DNA of 64,000 nucleotides from assembly GCF_029784165.1 (NCBI RefSeq), contig NC_073695.1:104712255-104776254 (forward strand), given 5' to 3'. The notes under the pieces are model-generated. The model saw nothing but the letters and a program-made list of their open reading frames with translations. It ran no database searches and had not been told where the DNA came from. Made by a program: the position numbers and the translations under genes. Below are positions 12,213 to 23,560 of the stretch, piece by piece (the stretch's first letter is position 1; the number at the start of each line of letters is the position of its first letter). The stretch comes from Wyeomyia smithii. Lineage: Eukaryota; Arthropoda; Insecta; Diptera; Culicidae.

Positions 12213-13095
12213 AAGGGTGTCCCACATAAAATTGCATCACATGAAAAATGCTGTAGAAATTAACCATTGGGTATTTTATCTTAAAAATTTGGGTAGAAGT
12301 AGTTTGGAGTGTATTTATATTTTTATCGCTCAGTTTTTCGAAAATTTGAAAAAATGCCGTCACACGAAAAGTAAATTCGCGAATTGATTTTGTGCAAACA
12401 CCCGGAAAATCGTCAACGCTCTCATCGGAACATCAGAAAACAACTCGGAATCGTGCAGTCAACAGTGAGTAGTGTGATTAAACGTTACTACGAAACTCTG
12501 AGCATCGAACGGAAGGAGAAATGTGGTCTGAATGAATGTTCTATTAGTGATCAGGATCACAAGCGTGTTGTGAAAGCGTGTACGCGGAAACCCGATGCTT
12601 GATCAGGAACGTGGCCAAAAAGTTGAATCTGTCCAAGTCTTTCGTTCAGAGAGTCAAATACCAGGAGGGACTGCATACGTACAGTCTACAAAGGCTGAAA
12701 AATTGTGACGAACAGCAAAATACGGTGGATGATGAGACTCACGTCAAGGCGAACTTCCGGGGCTATGTTTTTACTGCCTAGCGCAAGTTTGATGTTCTGG
12801 AGCAAGTAATGAAGCAGAAACTTTCAAAGCTTGCAAAGAAATACCTGATTTGACAAGCGATCTGCTTATGTGGAAAAAGGAGTGCGCCGTTCGTGACTAC
12901 CGAGACTGTAAATGGGGATATCTACTCAAGGCGACTCAGTGTCTACAGAAGCGTCTGCTTCCTCTGTTGAAGCAACATGGGGACTTACGATCTTCTGGCC
13001 GGATCCAGCTTCGTGCAACTTTTCAAACTTTGTCCTGGAGTGGTACAAGGGACATCCGAAACTGTGTACCAATTTGAAGCTTGACAAATGGTGTG
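12213..13095 (+). pseudogene. Broken Tc1/mariner DD37E-type transposase with 5' terminal repeat
   Basis: The element begins near 'agggtgtcccacataaaatt', a typical terminal repeat start. In shifting plus frames I read a helix-turn-helix region (NIRKQLGIVQSTVSSVIKRY, about 12433-12492), a second DNA-binding part (VAKKLNLSKSFVQRVK), the first acidic site in DDETHVKANF (about 12730), then CGKRS, VNGDIY, CLQKRLLPLLKQH and FWPDPASCNFSN with the second aspartate. The block order matches the ITmD37E group known from mosquitoes. At least three frameshifts or stops break it, and the 3' end with the final glutamate is missing, so it is dead. Confidence 0.85.
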
Positions 13096-14415
13096 ATACC
13101 TAACTTTAACTTTTTTCTTAGTTCACTTAAGGCTCCGCTTAACGATATTTTCAAAATGTGAGCGGCCATTTTCGATGGGTTTGAATATCTTATAAATATA
13201 ATTAATATCTTGGTAGACAGTTTCACTTGTGCCTTCCAAAATGCAGTCGCATATCACCTTACAAACGATATTGGTAACGATTAATTTTGCTATTTACAGC
13301 GATCAGTGTGAAAAGTGTGCTTATTTCAATGCGACATTCCTCTTCCTTCGACGCCATTTTGGCAACTAAATAAGAAATAGTAAAAACAGAAGAAGTGTGC
13401 CCGTACGTACACACCTGCAAAAAGCCAAGTTTCTAAAATGCACTATTAAAACAAAAAATGATTTAGGTTGACATATTTTATCGTCCTTTGTTTGTTGAGT
13501 GCAAAAAAGTTCCTAAGCAGTCAAGAACGTTCTCAACAGCTTGATTATATCGACTCTAATCACTTGAGAGTAGTTACCAAATCTAAGAGGATCGGACAGA
13601 GTCTTGATGAATTTCTTGATATTCACATGAAAGTATCGGCAAATTCTAATTGTTGGGCACAGGTAAATCACGACAATGTACGAAGGACACGATAAACTTG
13701 ACAGGACTTCCATTAGGGAAGTTTTTCAACCCTCTGCAAACTTAGACCAAGACAAAAAATAGAAGAAGGACGATGTCAAACTGACAAACATAGCCACGTT
13801 GTACAAAACTTGTGTCAGATAGCAGGTACAATCATCACATTGAACAATTTGTCATTAAGCTGTTATGTTTTTCATAACAAAGCAATTAATGAAATCAAAG
13901 GACTATTCAATGTCAGTGTTAAAAATTCCTGAAAATCGTTTTGTTATAAGAAAGCTGCTGCGTTATGTTTGAATCGAATTCAAATACTCTACACGGAAAA
14001 CAATAAAAACCAGCAGTTAGCGTACAAAGCAGTTGCGGATCTAACGTGAGGAAAGATTATTTTTTCTACCATAAGTAGTGCGACACGAATACTAGTCCGA
14101 TCGCAGATCAAAGAATCTGTATGTGCCTTATATTTAGACGGGGTTTACATTCTTCCAATTATAAATTTTAGTTGGCAATTGTTTAGGACTCTGTTCATTT
14201 TTGCTACATGCATTGACAAATTAAATGAACAACGAAAGACGGCGAGAGCAGGTTCTCAACAACGAAACGATATCACTTATGTTGCATTTTTAGAATTTTA
14301 TGCAACAGTTTTCACATTGGATCTATGATTTTTACTATTTTAATTACATATATCAAAACCCACTGTAATTACTGCCTGGCAAAAGTATGTGTGTATAACT
14401 AACTTCTACGCTTAC

Positions 14416-14889
14416 CTTCTGCTGAAGAGTCTTCATCGCACCTGCTGCTACGATTTGGACCCCACCGTGTGGGGTTACCCCGCTAGTTCCAGGATTGGAA
14501 GCGACAACCACCTTCTGCACATTGGAGCCATGCAGAAACTGCTGCTGTCCCGTTGGATCGTTTGTCACAATATTGATTGGTATGGCACCGGGTGAGAACG
14601 TTGTGTCCTTGTTCAACACAATAACTGAAGCGGATTCTACTCCCCCGGTGACGGACGTCATCGGTAGTACACCGTCAGCTGAAGAAGCAGCAAATTGCAG
14701 CTGCTGAGAAGTAACTGGCATTGGTACCGAATTCGGTACCAACAGTGAGCTGGTTGCATTAATCGTCAACGGTGCACCACCGGCGAAAAGTATGGGAGAA
14801 TTCCGTTGGACAATCACCTTCTGCTGATTTCCACTACCAAACGCCCCAGTAGTCAACTTATCTATGAGGTCACAATCGTCCGGGTCCAT
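14416..14889 (-). CDS. First coding exon of the same unrecognised protein
   Basis: This encodes 158 residues starting MDPDDCDLIDKL. I chose the ATG at 14887-14889 because it has an A at -3 (ATCACGATGG) and because the frame is closed by a TAG about 20 codons upstream with no other ATG between. The exon ends AAG followed by the strong donor GTAAGC at 14410-14415, in phase 0 with the acceptor at 1884. The peptide is rich in V, T, Q, S and G, with hydrophobic patches such as QKVIVQRNSPILFAG, and has no cysteine clusters. It looks like the low-complexity amino terminus of a nuclear factor, but I do not recognise the family. Any non-coding 5' exons and the promoter would lie above 14890. Confidence 0.82.
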
Positions 14890-17800
14890 CGTGATGAACG
14901 AATGAAACTGGTTTCCTCGGTCCGTCAATTTAAGTTGATACTATTTTGCAAAGTTTATTGACGAGTGTCACACAATTTAGTTTCTATGCCGAATGACAGT
15001 GTACACTTGCAGGAACGTTTTCACATCCGGACACTTTTACGTCCTGTAGGGTTGTCGCACACTTCGAACGTGAATCTGTTGGTACATTATAAATAAGAAA
15101 AACTGTTGATTATTATATAAAGAACCAGCACACTTGCTAACAGTCGAGTGTGTGTTGAGTTACTAACTTGAAGTATGTTTGGAAAAAAAGGATAATGATT
15201 TTCAGACTAGCCACTAACAACTGTACGGAACTAAGTTATGCTGCATTTACGGGAGTTAAGGTATATTATGCACTTTGCTATCGATGTGTAGCATCAGTAC
15301 AGCGTGAGAAATTTTGGTGAGCTAGTGATTAAAGGTGATAAACGATGAGAAATGAGAGAGAGACATACGAAATTGCTCTGGATGAACACGTTTGTGATGG
15401 TATTGAAAAAAAAAAATAATGGAAAATACAGAATCACTATCGCTACAGTCGTATTGTGGAGGTTAACATGCGAAAATGGATTAACTCTTTTGAAGTAAAC
15501 AAGGATAGTTAGTCAACCTCGTCCAAAGCAAACTGAGAGTAGACTGAATTTTGAGTAAGATTTAGTGATGGCTTTTTATCCCAGACAGACTGTAATTATT
15601 AAATAATAGGCTGACATATGCGTGATTCTTGCTACTAACCTATATAATAAAAGTTTTTTTAAAAAACATTAAACTGGGCGGATTTTACAAGTTTGTAAGT
15701 TAACTATTGCAGATAATTTATTGTTGTGGCTTCACGCCGGTATGTAAAATATCCGGGGTTTTCTCACAATAGGTTTTTATCATTTTTTTTATACCATGCC
15801 GGTCTATCACTAGATTGTCTATGAATGAATATTGTAAACAATATAATCGAGAGCACAAAAGTACGTGAATCTGAAGCTAGGAGCTCACAGGAATTCACCC
15901 ACACATCTTTGTCTACTGGCTCCACTGGGAGGGTATTTTACCGCTGGAGCCAAGCTTAGGTGTTGAAAAAACGCTGCTGATAGCCTGATAAAATTAATGT
16001 TGAACTTATTATCAATAATAATAATATAAATCGAACAAATCTGCACCTAGTTGAGTGACTGAATATGTTAATGTGAGTGAAATTCTGTTTATGGCAATTA
16101 CGTTATTGGAAATTTAAAAGATGTTATTAATACACTGTTCTGTTATCCGACATAACAATATGAATGCATGCTCCCACAATATTGTTGGGCTTAGTCTAGC
16201 TTGTCATTTGAAAACGCTATTCTGATTCATTGTTTGTAACGAAATATATGCAGTAAAAGCTAATAATAGGTATATGATTGCTCCTTAATACCATAGTTGG
16301 AGGTTTAATAAATGCAACCATTTTAGATAAACTTAAACATAGAACACGATAAATAACAAGCAATACAGTTTTGATTTAAAAAATAACTGTTTAAAAATGT
16401 AAATAACTTCGCCGATGCCGTGAACCAAACGCGAATGACAGTTCTAATGTGATATGAGCAATGTTTTCGGAACCGCACAATTATTCACTTTTAGCAGAAA
16501 CGAAAACATATTTATTCCACAATTACAGACAATATTACCTACTAAACTGTGAACAGGTGGGATTAACCAACAAATTATTAACTTGCAAATAACGTATTAC
16601 ACCAAATTAAGCACTATGATTGTTAACTTCGATGCAAAACTACTAGCTCTGAATGACGGGTGCTTCTGGTTGCTGATCATTCGAATAACGTGTTCGAAAT
16701 TCGAGAACTCGTCTACCTACACAACCACACCTAACATTTGAGAGAGGGAGGCTTCTCTCCTCTCATGCTTCCATTGATTATTCTACCCGCGAAGCCCAAG
16801 CCACACACCACCGGTTACGAGAGAATATGACAGCACGCGATGAAAGCGGTAGGCGAGTAACTATTTATACGCACACAGTTGTAGCAACGTGTTTTCCTTT
16901 TTTAGATGCAAATTTGTCAGTTTACGAAAGCTGCAAAGTAAACAAAATAATGATTTTTCGATCTAAATCTAGCTACCGAAAGCCAAAAATTTCAATTTTA
17001 GCGCCTACGAATATATCCTATGAAGTAAATTTGTCATGATATGCTGTGCTAAGGAAAACCCATGTCACACACGATCAACAAAGCATGGTCCGTTGAATAT
17101 GTAATAGTAAATAGTGAGTGCGAGAAAAAATATCACTCGCGCTATGGAAACTGAAATGAAATTCATTTATGTTCAACTGTTACGCATTACTGTACACATG
17201 GCACACGCGCTGCTTCACCTGTGGCTGTGGCGTAACACATATAGTAACGGTACAAAAATTATTGGTAAATTGTATTGTCAGAACACGATTTGGTTTTAAT
17301 ATGTACCTACTTGTGAGATAACTCAGTATGTAGATATCACCAACAAAAAAAGTACTGTTTTTGAAATTTTTAGGTATGCTTTCGATATGAAACACAAACC
17401 TACTTATGTTAGTTCACGTATTCACACAGTTCAAACCCTCAAAAATGGTTTAGCATAGCAAGTTTTGAACTATTTTCTCGATTTCCTGTGCTTTTAATTA
17501 TCAGCATAGAGGCGTCTAGTTGACACTGCTAAAATTCAATAAAATACAAATTTGTCAGGAGATTACAGTAAAATTTTTACTACCCTACGGCGAAACTGTT
17601 ACCTTTAGTGATTACTGATGATTGGCATTGATTATTCAGGATTACTCGTTGTTAATCTGCAATTCTTTAGGTTACTAGGAATAATAATTGACCGTTGAAG
17701 ACAATAATATTTCCGTAGCGCGACTTGTAATAAGTTTTTATTACTTGTTATAATTTTGAAATGACCAATAGATGTGAAATATCTTCCATTAGAAAAATGA

Positions 17801-20800
17801 AATCATTTGAACTGTTCATAATGATATCACAGACTGACAGACATTGCAAATTTTAAATAAAATTATCGTTCGGATAATACCAGTATTTTACGTTAGAACA
17901 CTAGCACCATCTGCCGCCATGTTCGCGCTGCGTCTTGTATTTCGCATCAGCAGTAGCGTACAATACAATTATACAATAATACAATTAAAATTAATAAAGG
18001 TTTTCGGACATATTGCATCATGAGGCCACTAATAAATTTATTATTTCTTTTATTTGTTATTGTTTTTTTCTTGTTTTTCATCAAATTATTGATTTTATTC
18101 TTTTTTTTTCTCATCAATATAGTATATGTATGACGCCTAAACACTATGGTTTCTTCTGGTTTAAACTCTTTTATGTGTTTTCCATAGTGTATGGTTATTT
18201 TCAAAGTAGTTATCCAAAAATTTCACATGATGGTAGGTTTTTTCATCTTCGTTTGTCTGATTTTATTTGAATGTTTCCGAAACAGTGAGAAAAGTATTTA
18301 TTTGTTATTATTTTGTTGTCCATACAATTTGCTTCGTAACAATGACTTTTACCAATTGTTCGATACTGTGTTATGCGTGTTTCTTGCGTCGTTTACTGAG
18401 TTTAATATGTTTGCTTTTTCCCTTTTTATTTTCTCGTTTTTCTTTTTTTCCTATATATGATAATATGATCACGTGAATTTCGAAAACGTTACTAATTGAA
18501 TGTTCACATTGTGTTTTGCCTTTTACTTTATACAAAATAGTTCCAGCTTATTTGTAGTCTCCGCTCGTTCTCTTTCGCACTGTTGTTTATAATTGTAATT
18601 ATTATTATTAATATTATTATTTTTTGCTTCTCCTGGCTAGCACAATAACACAACGGAAAAGCGAAACAGTCTAGTTGTAGTTATGATTTCCAATGATTTT
18701 ATGACCTTCCATGAAAATTGCCTATTGGTTTAGAATTGATACAATATGCGACTTTTCCGCTACTTTGAGGAGACGTATGAAACGCTTCACGTTGTAACAC
18801 GCGAAACTTTTATTATTCGTGTTTATTTCTGGAAACAAAACGCTGTGGTTTGTGGTCATCAGAGCAGATCTCAAACTGCACTGTGTGTACGATCATCTTT
18901 CGGGGTCACTACAGAGAACTGAAACTCAAATTTGTTTCGTTTTCTTTAACTAGCTTAAAAACTACAGATAAACTAAACGTAAAACTTACGGCGGAAGTGA
19001 ATTGAAACGAAATTAAAAGTAATTTGTAGATTGTTGTTTATAATGATTTATACATCTGTTTTCATTACTTTGTCAGCAGAGTAAATTAAACATGCATTGG
19101 AGGAAAAAAAATAGCTTTATCGACTTTACAAAACAAATTGGTTACTTTCTCCATCTAATTTCGCCAAAAATATACAGAAAAACACACGACTGATTTTATT
19201 TTAGTCCTTTTTCCATTCCTTATCTAACTGGGTACTATACGGTGTAATTATTTTTAATTTCAACTATACCAGTCGAAAAGAATACGAACGGCTTAATTGC
19301 TTGTCTTGAATGTTGTTTCGTTTGTTTATTTTTTAACCTTTGTTCAATGTTGCGATCATCTGATGTCCTACCTGACCGCTTGATTCATTCATTCTTCCGA
19401 TCGTTTATTGTTTCTTTATCTGCTTTCGCGCTATTTGCTTATCGTTCTAGTGCTCTGCGTTTTGCACTTATTGGGTCAATTTTATTACGAGTTTCATTTA
19501 TTTTTCATACTAATCCGTTGTTATTTGTTGTTTCCTTTTCTCACTTTTCTCTCTAGCAATGTAGCAGTATGTTCACAAGATATGTACAAATACAGATTAC
19601 GGTTCATAAGCTTTGTTTTCAGAAAACTCACAATATCTATGTAGTTTTTTGCATTTTTTCTGTTACCTCCGTTTAGGAAAACGTTCAGCTTGGGTATAGT
19701 CGCTTAATCAATTTCGCTGATTGTTGATGAAATTTGCGAGACTATACGAACACCAAACAAACCTTTGGGCTAATTTTTCTTGTGATATAAAATACCATTA
19801 TGTGGATGATATCTCCGTTGTCAAATTATTTTACTTTTCCTTGACTCAAACGCTGTCGTTTCGTTGCCGTTGGTTGATTTTCAAGATGATTGGTGTGATA
19901 AAAATAAACAGTAATAGAAAAGAAATACTTTTTCTCTTTACAACTTTCACCACGTTTCTGGAGTTATTTTTTGCAGTTATAACGCGCAGAAATTCAAAGC
20001 AAAGGCTGACACATGGTTGACCTAGTTGACCTAAGTAGTGTGATGTCATGTGCGAATTTGCATTCAAAAAAAAGTACATGAACCAAAATTTCAGACGACT
20101 GTTAATACATAGTACTTTTCTGATAAATGAATGCTTTGATTTCAGTAACTATAAAGTTGTTATTTGCAGATGTTTCTAGGTGAAATTTGAAAATATGTTT
20201 GGCGATAGATTGAGGAAAAACCTTTTCATGAACAGCTGTCAATTTCTTGTAAGCTTGTGTTCGCGAATATGCCTGAACATATCGCTAAGAAAAACTTCAT
20301 TCAGCTATTTCCATATCGGTTTAAAATTACAACACAACTAATAGCGGAACACCAATAATATATTTATTGTAAAGAAACAATGTGACTTGCATACAGGATC
20401 CTTTTCATGAAAATAACACTCAACAACATACCAACAAAGTCTTGATGCGACATTTCAATTTCGAAACCTGACCTCCTTTTTATTCATCACAACCTTTGCA
20501 GCCAAGTTAGTGTACGAGATAATCACGGGACGAGCACTATGATAGTTGAATAGGCTGTCGCAGCCGCGTCGTAAATATAAGACATTTGTATGAAGAATCA
20601 GACTATTGCGTTCATTGATTAAAACTTTTGTAGTAGATATTTGCCTAATTAGAAAAGCTTCGTATATTTTTAGGTGATCCTGCTTGTGAAGGTATTTGTA
20701 AACCATTTATTTTCTCTACTACCAATGTGTTCCTTAAAGGGTGTAGAAAACGACACAAAGAAATAATCTGTTGCATTCATTGAAAGATAAGATTGAAATA

Positions 20801-21132
20801 TGTTTATGTTCAAAAGAAGCTTCCGCCTATAATAATGCACTTTGGCCAAAATCTGTCATGGAATAATTATAAAAAAAATTCAATAATGCTGTATTTTTGC
20901 CACTTTTTTGCAATAAAAGGGTTGAGAAACACCGAAAAGACATTGGGTGGAATAGTGGCATATTTTAATTATCTTTATAACCAACATTGGTTTGTATAAA
21001 TAGCTTAGGCAGATATTGTTGTAATCATGCACGCCAATACACTACCTGAGACTGTTAATAGGTCCATCATTTTCTTTTGTTTTTAATCAAACACATTTTT
21101 TCTCATGTTCAACCTTATCTTTGGGTCTACTA
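14890..21132. other. Intergenic region between the two genes
   Basis: This holds the likely promoter and any non-coding 5' exon of the lower gene, but I cannot place a start site with confidence. About 18000-18470 is extremely T-rich on the plus strand and gives only chance frames. A partial SINE lies at 20455-20545. The stretch 13096-14340 below it and 15300-20400 here show no repeat or gene that I can identify. Confidence 0.5.
20455..20545 (-). repeat. Partial, diverged family 1 SINE
   Basis: The plus-strand phrase 'atttcgaaacctgacctcc', followed by 'tttgcagcc' and 'gtgtacgagataatcacggg', matches the reverse complement of the SINE body and tail in the better copies. The tRNA-like head is missing. 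Confidence 0.65.
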
Positions 21133-21812
21133 CGAAAGGCTGAAATTCAAAAGGCTGAAACACGGAAGGCTGAAATCCGAAAGGCTGAAATCACGAAAGG
21201 CTGAAAGCTGCATAAGGCTGAAAACACGAAAGGCTGAATCACGAAAAGCTGAAAAAGCATAAGGCTGAAATTCACAAAGTTTATTTCTAAAAAAACACTC
21301 GCGGCCTACGGCCGACTCGATTGTCCGAGATGTATGCTGTCCTTACTCGCTATCGCTCGTTCGGACTAAACTAGGGGATCACCCCTACGAGTCAGTAGAC
21401 CTAGGAAAACGAACGCACCTATACAGAGGTGATTTCTGCGGGGGGGCTGCCCCCCCCCCCCGCAGTGGCCGGCGCTCCCGACGGCGGGTCGCCGGCGCAC
21501 ACTCGCGGCCTTTGGCCGTCTCGCCCTGAATCATCTAGGAAACGTGTACAAGAGTCAAGTGTGTATAGATTCAAATGTTGCCGAAAATTGATTTTCCATT
21601 GCACAAACCAATTAATACTCAAACATTGAACTCTGTCACCTTATAAAGGTTTGTTATCCATGTGTCCGAATTTTTCAACGATTATGATTCAAGTTACAAA
21701 AGTTTCAGCCTTTCATGTTTCAGCCTTTCGTTCATTCAGCCTTTTGTGGTTTCAGCCTTTCGTTATGAAACATACTTTTCAGCCTTTCGAGTTTCAGCCT
21801 TTCGGGTTTCGT
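21133..21812. mobile_element. Foldback-like element: inverted short-repeat arms around a GC-rich hairpin core
   Basis: The left arm (21133-21272) has about nine copies of a 12-17 bp unit with core AAAGGCTGAAA. The right arm (about 21701-21812) has about six copies of the complement, TTTCAGCCTTT. Between them, 21295-21540 is strikingly GC-rich in an AT-rich setting. It contains two direct copies of a CTCGCGGCC-NN-TGGCCG-type palindrome (about 21298 and 21503) and several hairpins: AGGGG/CCCCT at 21373-21386, TGCGGGGGGG/CCCCCCCGCA at 21437-21464, and CCGGCG/CGCCGG at 21469-21495. Arms made of short tandem repeats in inverted orientation are the hallmark of foldback (FB-type) elements. No transposase is present. 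The unit and core are unfamiliar to me. Confidence 0.7.
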
Positions 21813-22784
21813 TACTAACCCATTTTTCGCGGTGCATAATAAGTACCAAAATGAAAAGTAAAGTAATGAATACCTTGTTTCGAAATGCCAAACTAAAACT
21901 CTTGAGTTGATGTATGTTGTTGTTGCTTGATGCTTTTTGTGCTTAACGTTTCTCCATTGAATACTTGTGGACCAAACAAAATTACCCAACCAAGCCAACA
22001 ACACCGAAACGGATTCGTGCTTCACAGATAACTGAAGTCTGTTTAGTGCACTGCGTTCTGATTATATTCTAGCCGCTAATCACTATGATTTACCGATGTG
22101 GGTTTTAGTTTTTTACTCGGTAACATTCTAATAACGTTAACATTATCACAGTATTATTATTCTTTTTATTCAATTATTATATTGTAGTTTCCTTTAATTT
22201 TTCATTGAAACAAATAATTCGCTTACTTTCTGCTGCCATGCTGCGACTTGTTCAATAGCTTAGTAGTTTATCTTGATAGCTCGCTACAAAAAAAAATTGA
22301 TTGTTACACGTTGCACGGCACGTGTGAAATATCCATCCAATTGCCGGTGGTTACTCCGATTGCTGTGGTTCGGGATTGTGAAAATATCATTCGCTTTCCA
22401 AAAGAAGGGAGTGGGAAATTTCCAGGTTCGAAAGTCCAAAAAACGTCGGCTTCAAGGTAGTCCGGTCCAGTGGATATAATTGGATCAGAAGTTGCGAAGG
22501 TCGAAAAACAATAGTGAAACGTTTGGAAATATCTCCGTTGAAAAATTGTATGCTCCGCCGTTCCATTGATCCAATGGATGACGCGGCAGGGCAATGTGTA
22601 TGCTTCTTGTGGTTAAAGTGATGAGTTTGATGCCAATGGCGAGTACAGCAGCCGACTCGCTGATTCTGTTTTTGTCTGCTTCTTCTTATATGTACACAAT
22701 CAAATGTTTGTTGTAGTAATTCTTAATGAGAATTGTAAAATAATGAACGGCAAAATGTCGCTGCTTGATCCTGCATTGCATCTG
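21813..22784 (-). other. Phactr 3' untranslated region and downstream flank
   Basis: About 970 bp below the Phactr stop carry no recognised gene. An AATAAA on the minus strand at 22165-22170 would give a 3' UTR of roughly 0.6 kb. Open frames at 22304-22594 are chance frames inside this region. Confidence 0.45.
22165..22170 (-). promoter_or_regulatory. Candidate polyadenylation signal for Phactr
   Basis: AATAAA on the minus strand, about 615 nt below the Phactr stop codon, is the first canonical hexamer I found there. There is no independent evidence of use. Confidence 0.4.
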
Positions 22785-22800
22785 TCATGGCCTATGAAAC
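22785..22800 (-). CDS. Phactr: Phactr terminal micro-exon (FHRP and stop)
   Basis: The 16 nt read G TTT CAT AGG CCA TGA after an acceptor ending TTCCGCAG. Joined to the AG left by the previous exon, this gives an arginine and then FHRP-stop, restoring LTRFHRP. That is the carboxy terminus shared by vertebrate Phactr proteins and the part that contacts the PP1 catalytic subunit. Without this exon the frame would run on into RFVRDVD. The intron (22801-22873) is only 73 nt, and its donor GTTCGT is non-consensus at +3. The phase and the exact conserved peptide make this assignment strong although the exon is tiny. Confidence 0.9.
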
Positions 22801-22873
22801 CTGCGGAACACAAAATTACATGATAAATATGTGGAATGTTTTTTTTTTGTATCAATCGACATCTCGAACGAAC

Positions 22874-23150
22874 CTGGTAAGATGTCTACTGCCTTCGTGC
22901 ACGGCCATCTCAGAGCTTTTGAATTCGTTCAGTTCTTTGCGTATGGCTGCCTTGTCCTTGGGGGTAAGTCGGGTCCATGGTTTGTCCGCTCGTCGATCAT
23001 AATCGTGCGCCTGTGTTACTTCGATATAGTCATTGAATCGTATAATTTTCTTCTCCTTCAACTCGTCTACGGTGGGCCGAAAGCTGAGCTTCCGCAACAG
23101 ATAGCGCTTCTTCTCTTCCTTTTGCTTCTTCTCTTCTGCAGGGCTTTGTG
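22874..23150 (-). CDS. Phactr: Phactr exon with the last RPEL motif and PP1-binding region
   Basis: This covers residues 462-552 of the assembled protein. After a charged K/E-rich linker comes the last RPEL motif (RKLSFRPTVDELKEKKII, about 480-497), which binds G-actin in this family. Next is the PP1-binding segment: IIRF, the family's RVxF-like contact, YIEV, then DYDRRADKPWTRLTPKDKAA with the tryptophan used for PP1 docking, and finally the helix before SRHLT. The acceptor is TCTGTTTCAG and begins CA, completing ACA from the previous exon. The donor is AG|GTTCGT, in phase 2 with the 16-nt last exon. Similarity to vertebrate Phactr is near continuous from KLSFRPT onward. Confidence 0.96.
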
Positions 23151-23213
23151 CTGAAACAGAGAATAAACACCTTTTAAGATACTGAACCATAGAAGCTTAA
23201 TATAGACGCTTAC

Positions 23214-23560
23214 TTTTCAGAATATTTCTTTCTACCAGCTCTTCTGCGGTAGGTCGCATTGAAAGTCGTCGAATTAGTCGGGCTCCGATGGCTTCCTTCG
23301 ATTCCTGCTTTTCGTTGTCCGACTGTAGCTGCAGAATATTACGGTTGATCAGTTCTTGCCGATCGGGCCGCAGGGCAAGCTTAATCGACAGGCTCTCCTT
23401 GCGGGCAATCTTAGCAGCTCGATCTGGGTCCTCGTCCCGGTAGCGTATGGGACCATCGTTCTGATCATCGTTGTCGTTCTCGCGGATCACAAATGGTCGC
23501 GTATTTTCCTTGTTCTCCATCGTACTCGGTAGGCCAATCTGGAAGCGCATCGGTCGCGAA
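23214..23560 (-). CDS. Phactr: Phactr exon with two RPEL motifs
   Basis: This covers residues 346-460. An acidic linker (residues 370-395) precedes two RPEL repeats: KLALRPDRQELINRNIL (about 405-421) and RRLSMRPTAEELVERNIL (about 442-459). In the family the RPEL array binds several G-actin monomers, and actin competes with PP1 for the adjacent tail, so activity follows the free actin pool. The acceptor is CCCTCCCTAG, entered with one nucleotide that completes an asparagine codon from the exon at 30002. The donor is A|GTAAGC. The intron to the next exon is only 63 nt. Confidence 0.96.

Larger units (their letters stand above)
1884..14415 (-). other. 12.5 kb first intron of the unrecognised gene
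   Basis: Donor GTAAGC lies at the high end and acceptor TTTTTCAG at the low end. The intron holds a tandem array, SINE copies, several MITE-like inverted repeats and two decayed Tc1/mariner transposases, listed separately. A short stretch at about 2320-2520 resembles the modules at 44.2-45.0 kb, with phrases such as 'agtcgccatatcgg' and 'ggtcaaataccac'. I see no gene at 5170-5970 or 6170-9018. The stretch 6830-7780 is less AT-rich than its surroundings and carries no recognised repeat, so it could hold regulatory DNA. The stretch 13096-14415 shows nothing identifiable. Confidence 0.75.

Noticed and set aside
18013..18470. Several hydrophobic frames that look like membrane proteins
   Set aside because: The plus strand is T-rich there, which produces F/L/I-rich chance frames.
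22304..22594. Open frame of 96 codons on the minus strand
   Set aside because: It lies in the likely Phactr 3' UTR, shows no motif and has overlapping open frames on the other strand.
22852..22873. Phactr ending in RFVRDVD by reading straight through
   Set aside because: A donor-acceptor pair with correct phase restores the invariant LTRFHRP ending 73 nt further on, which is a far better fit.
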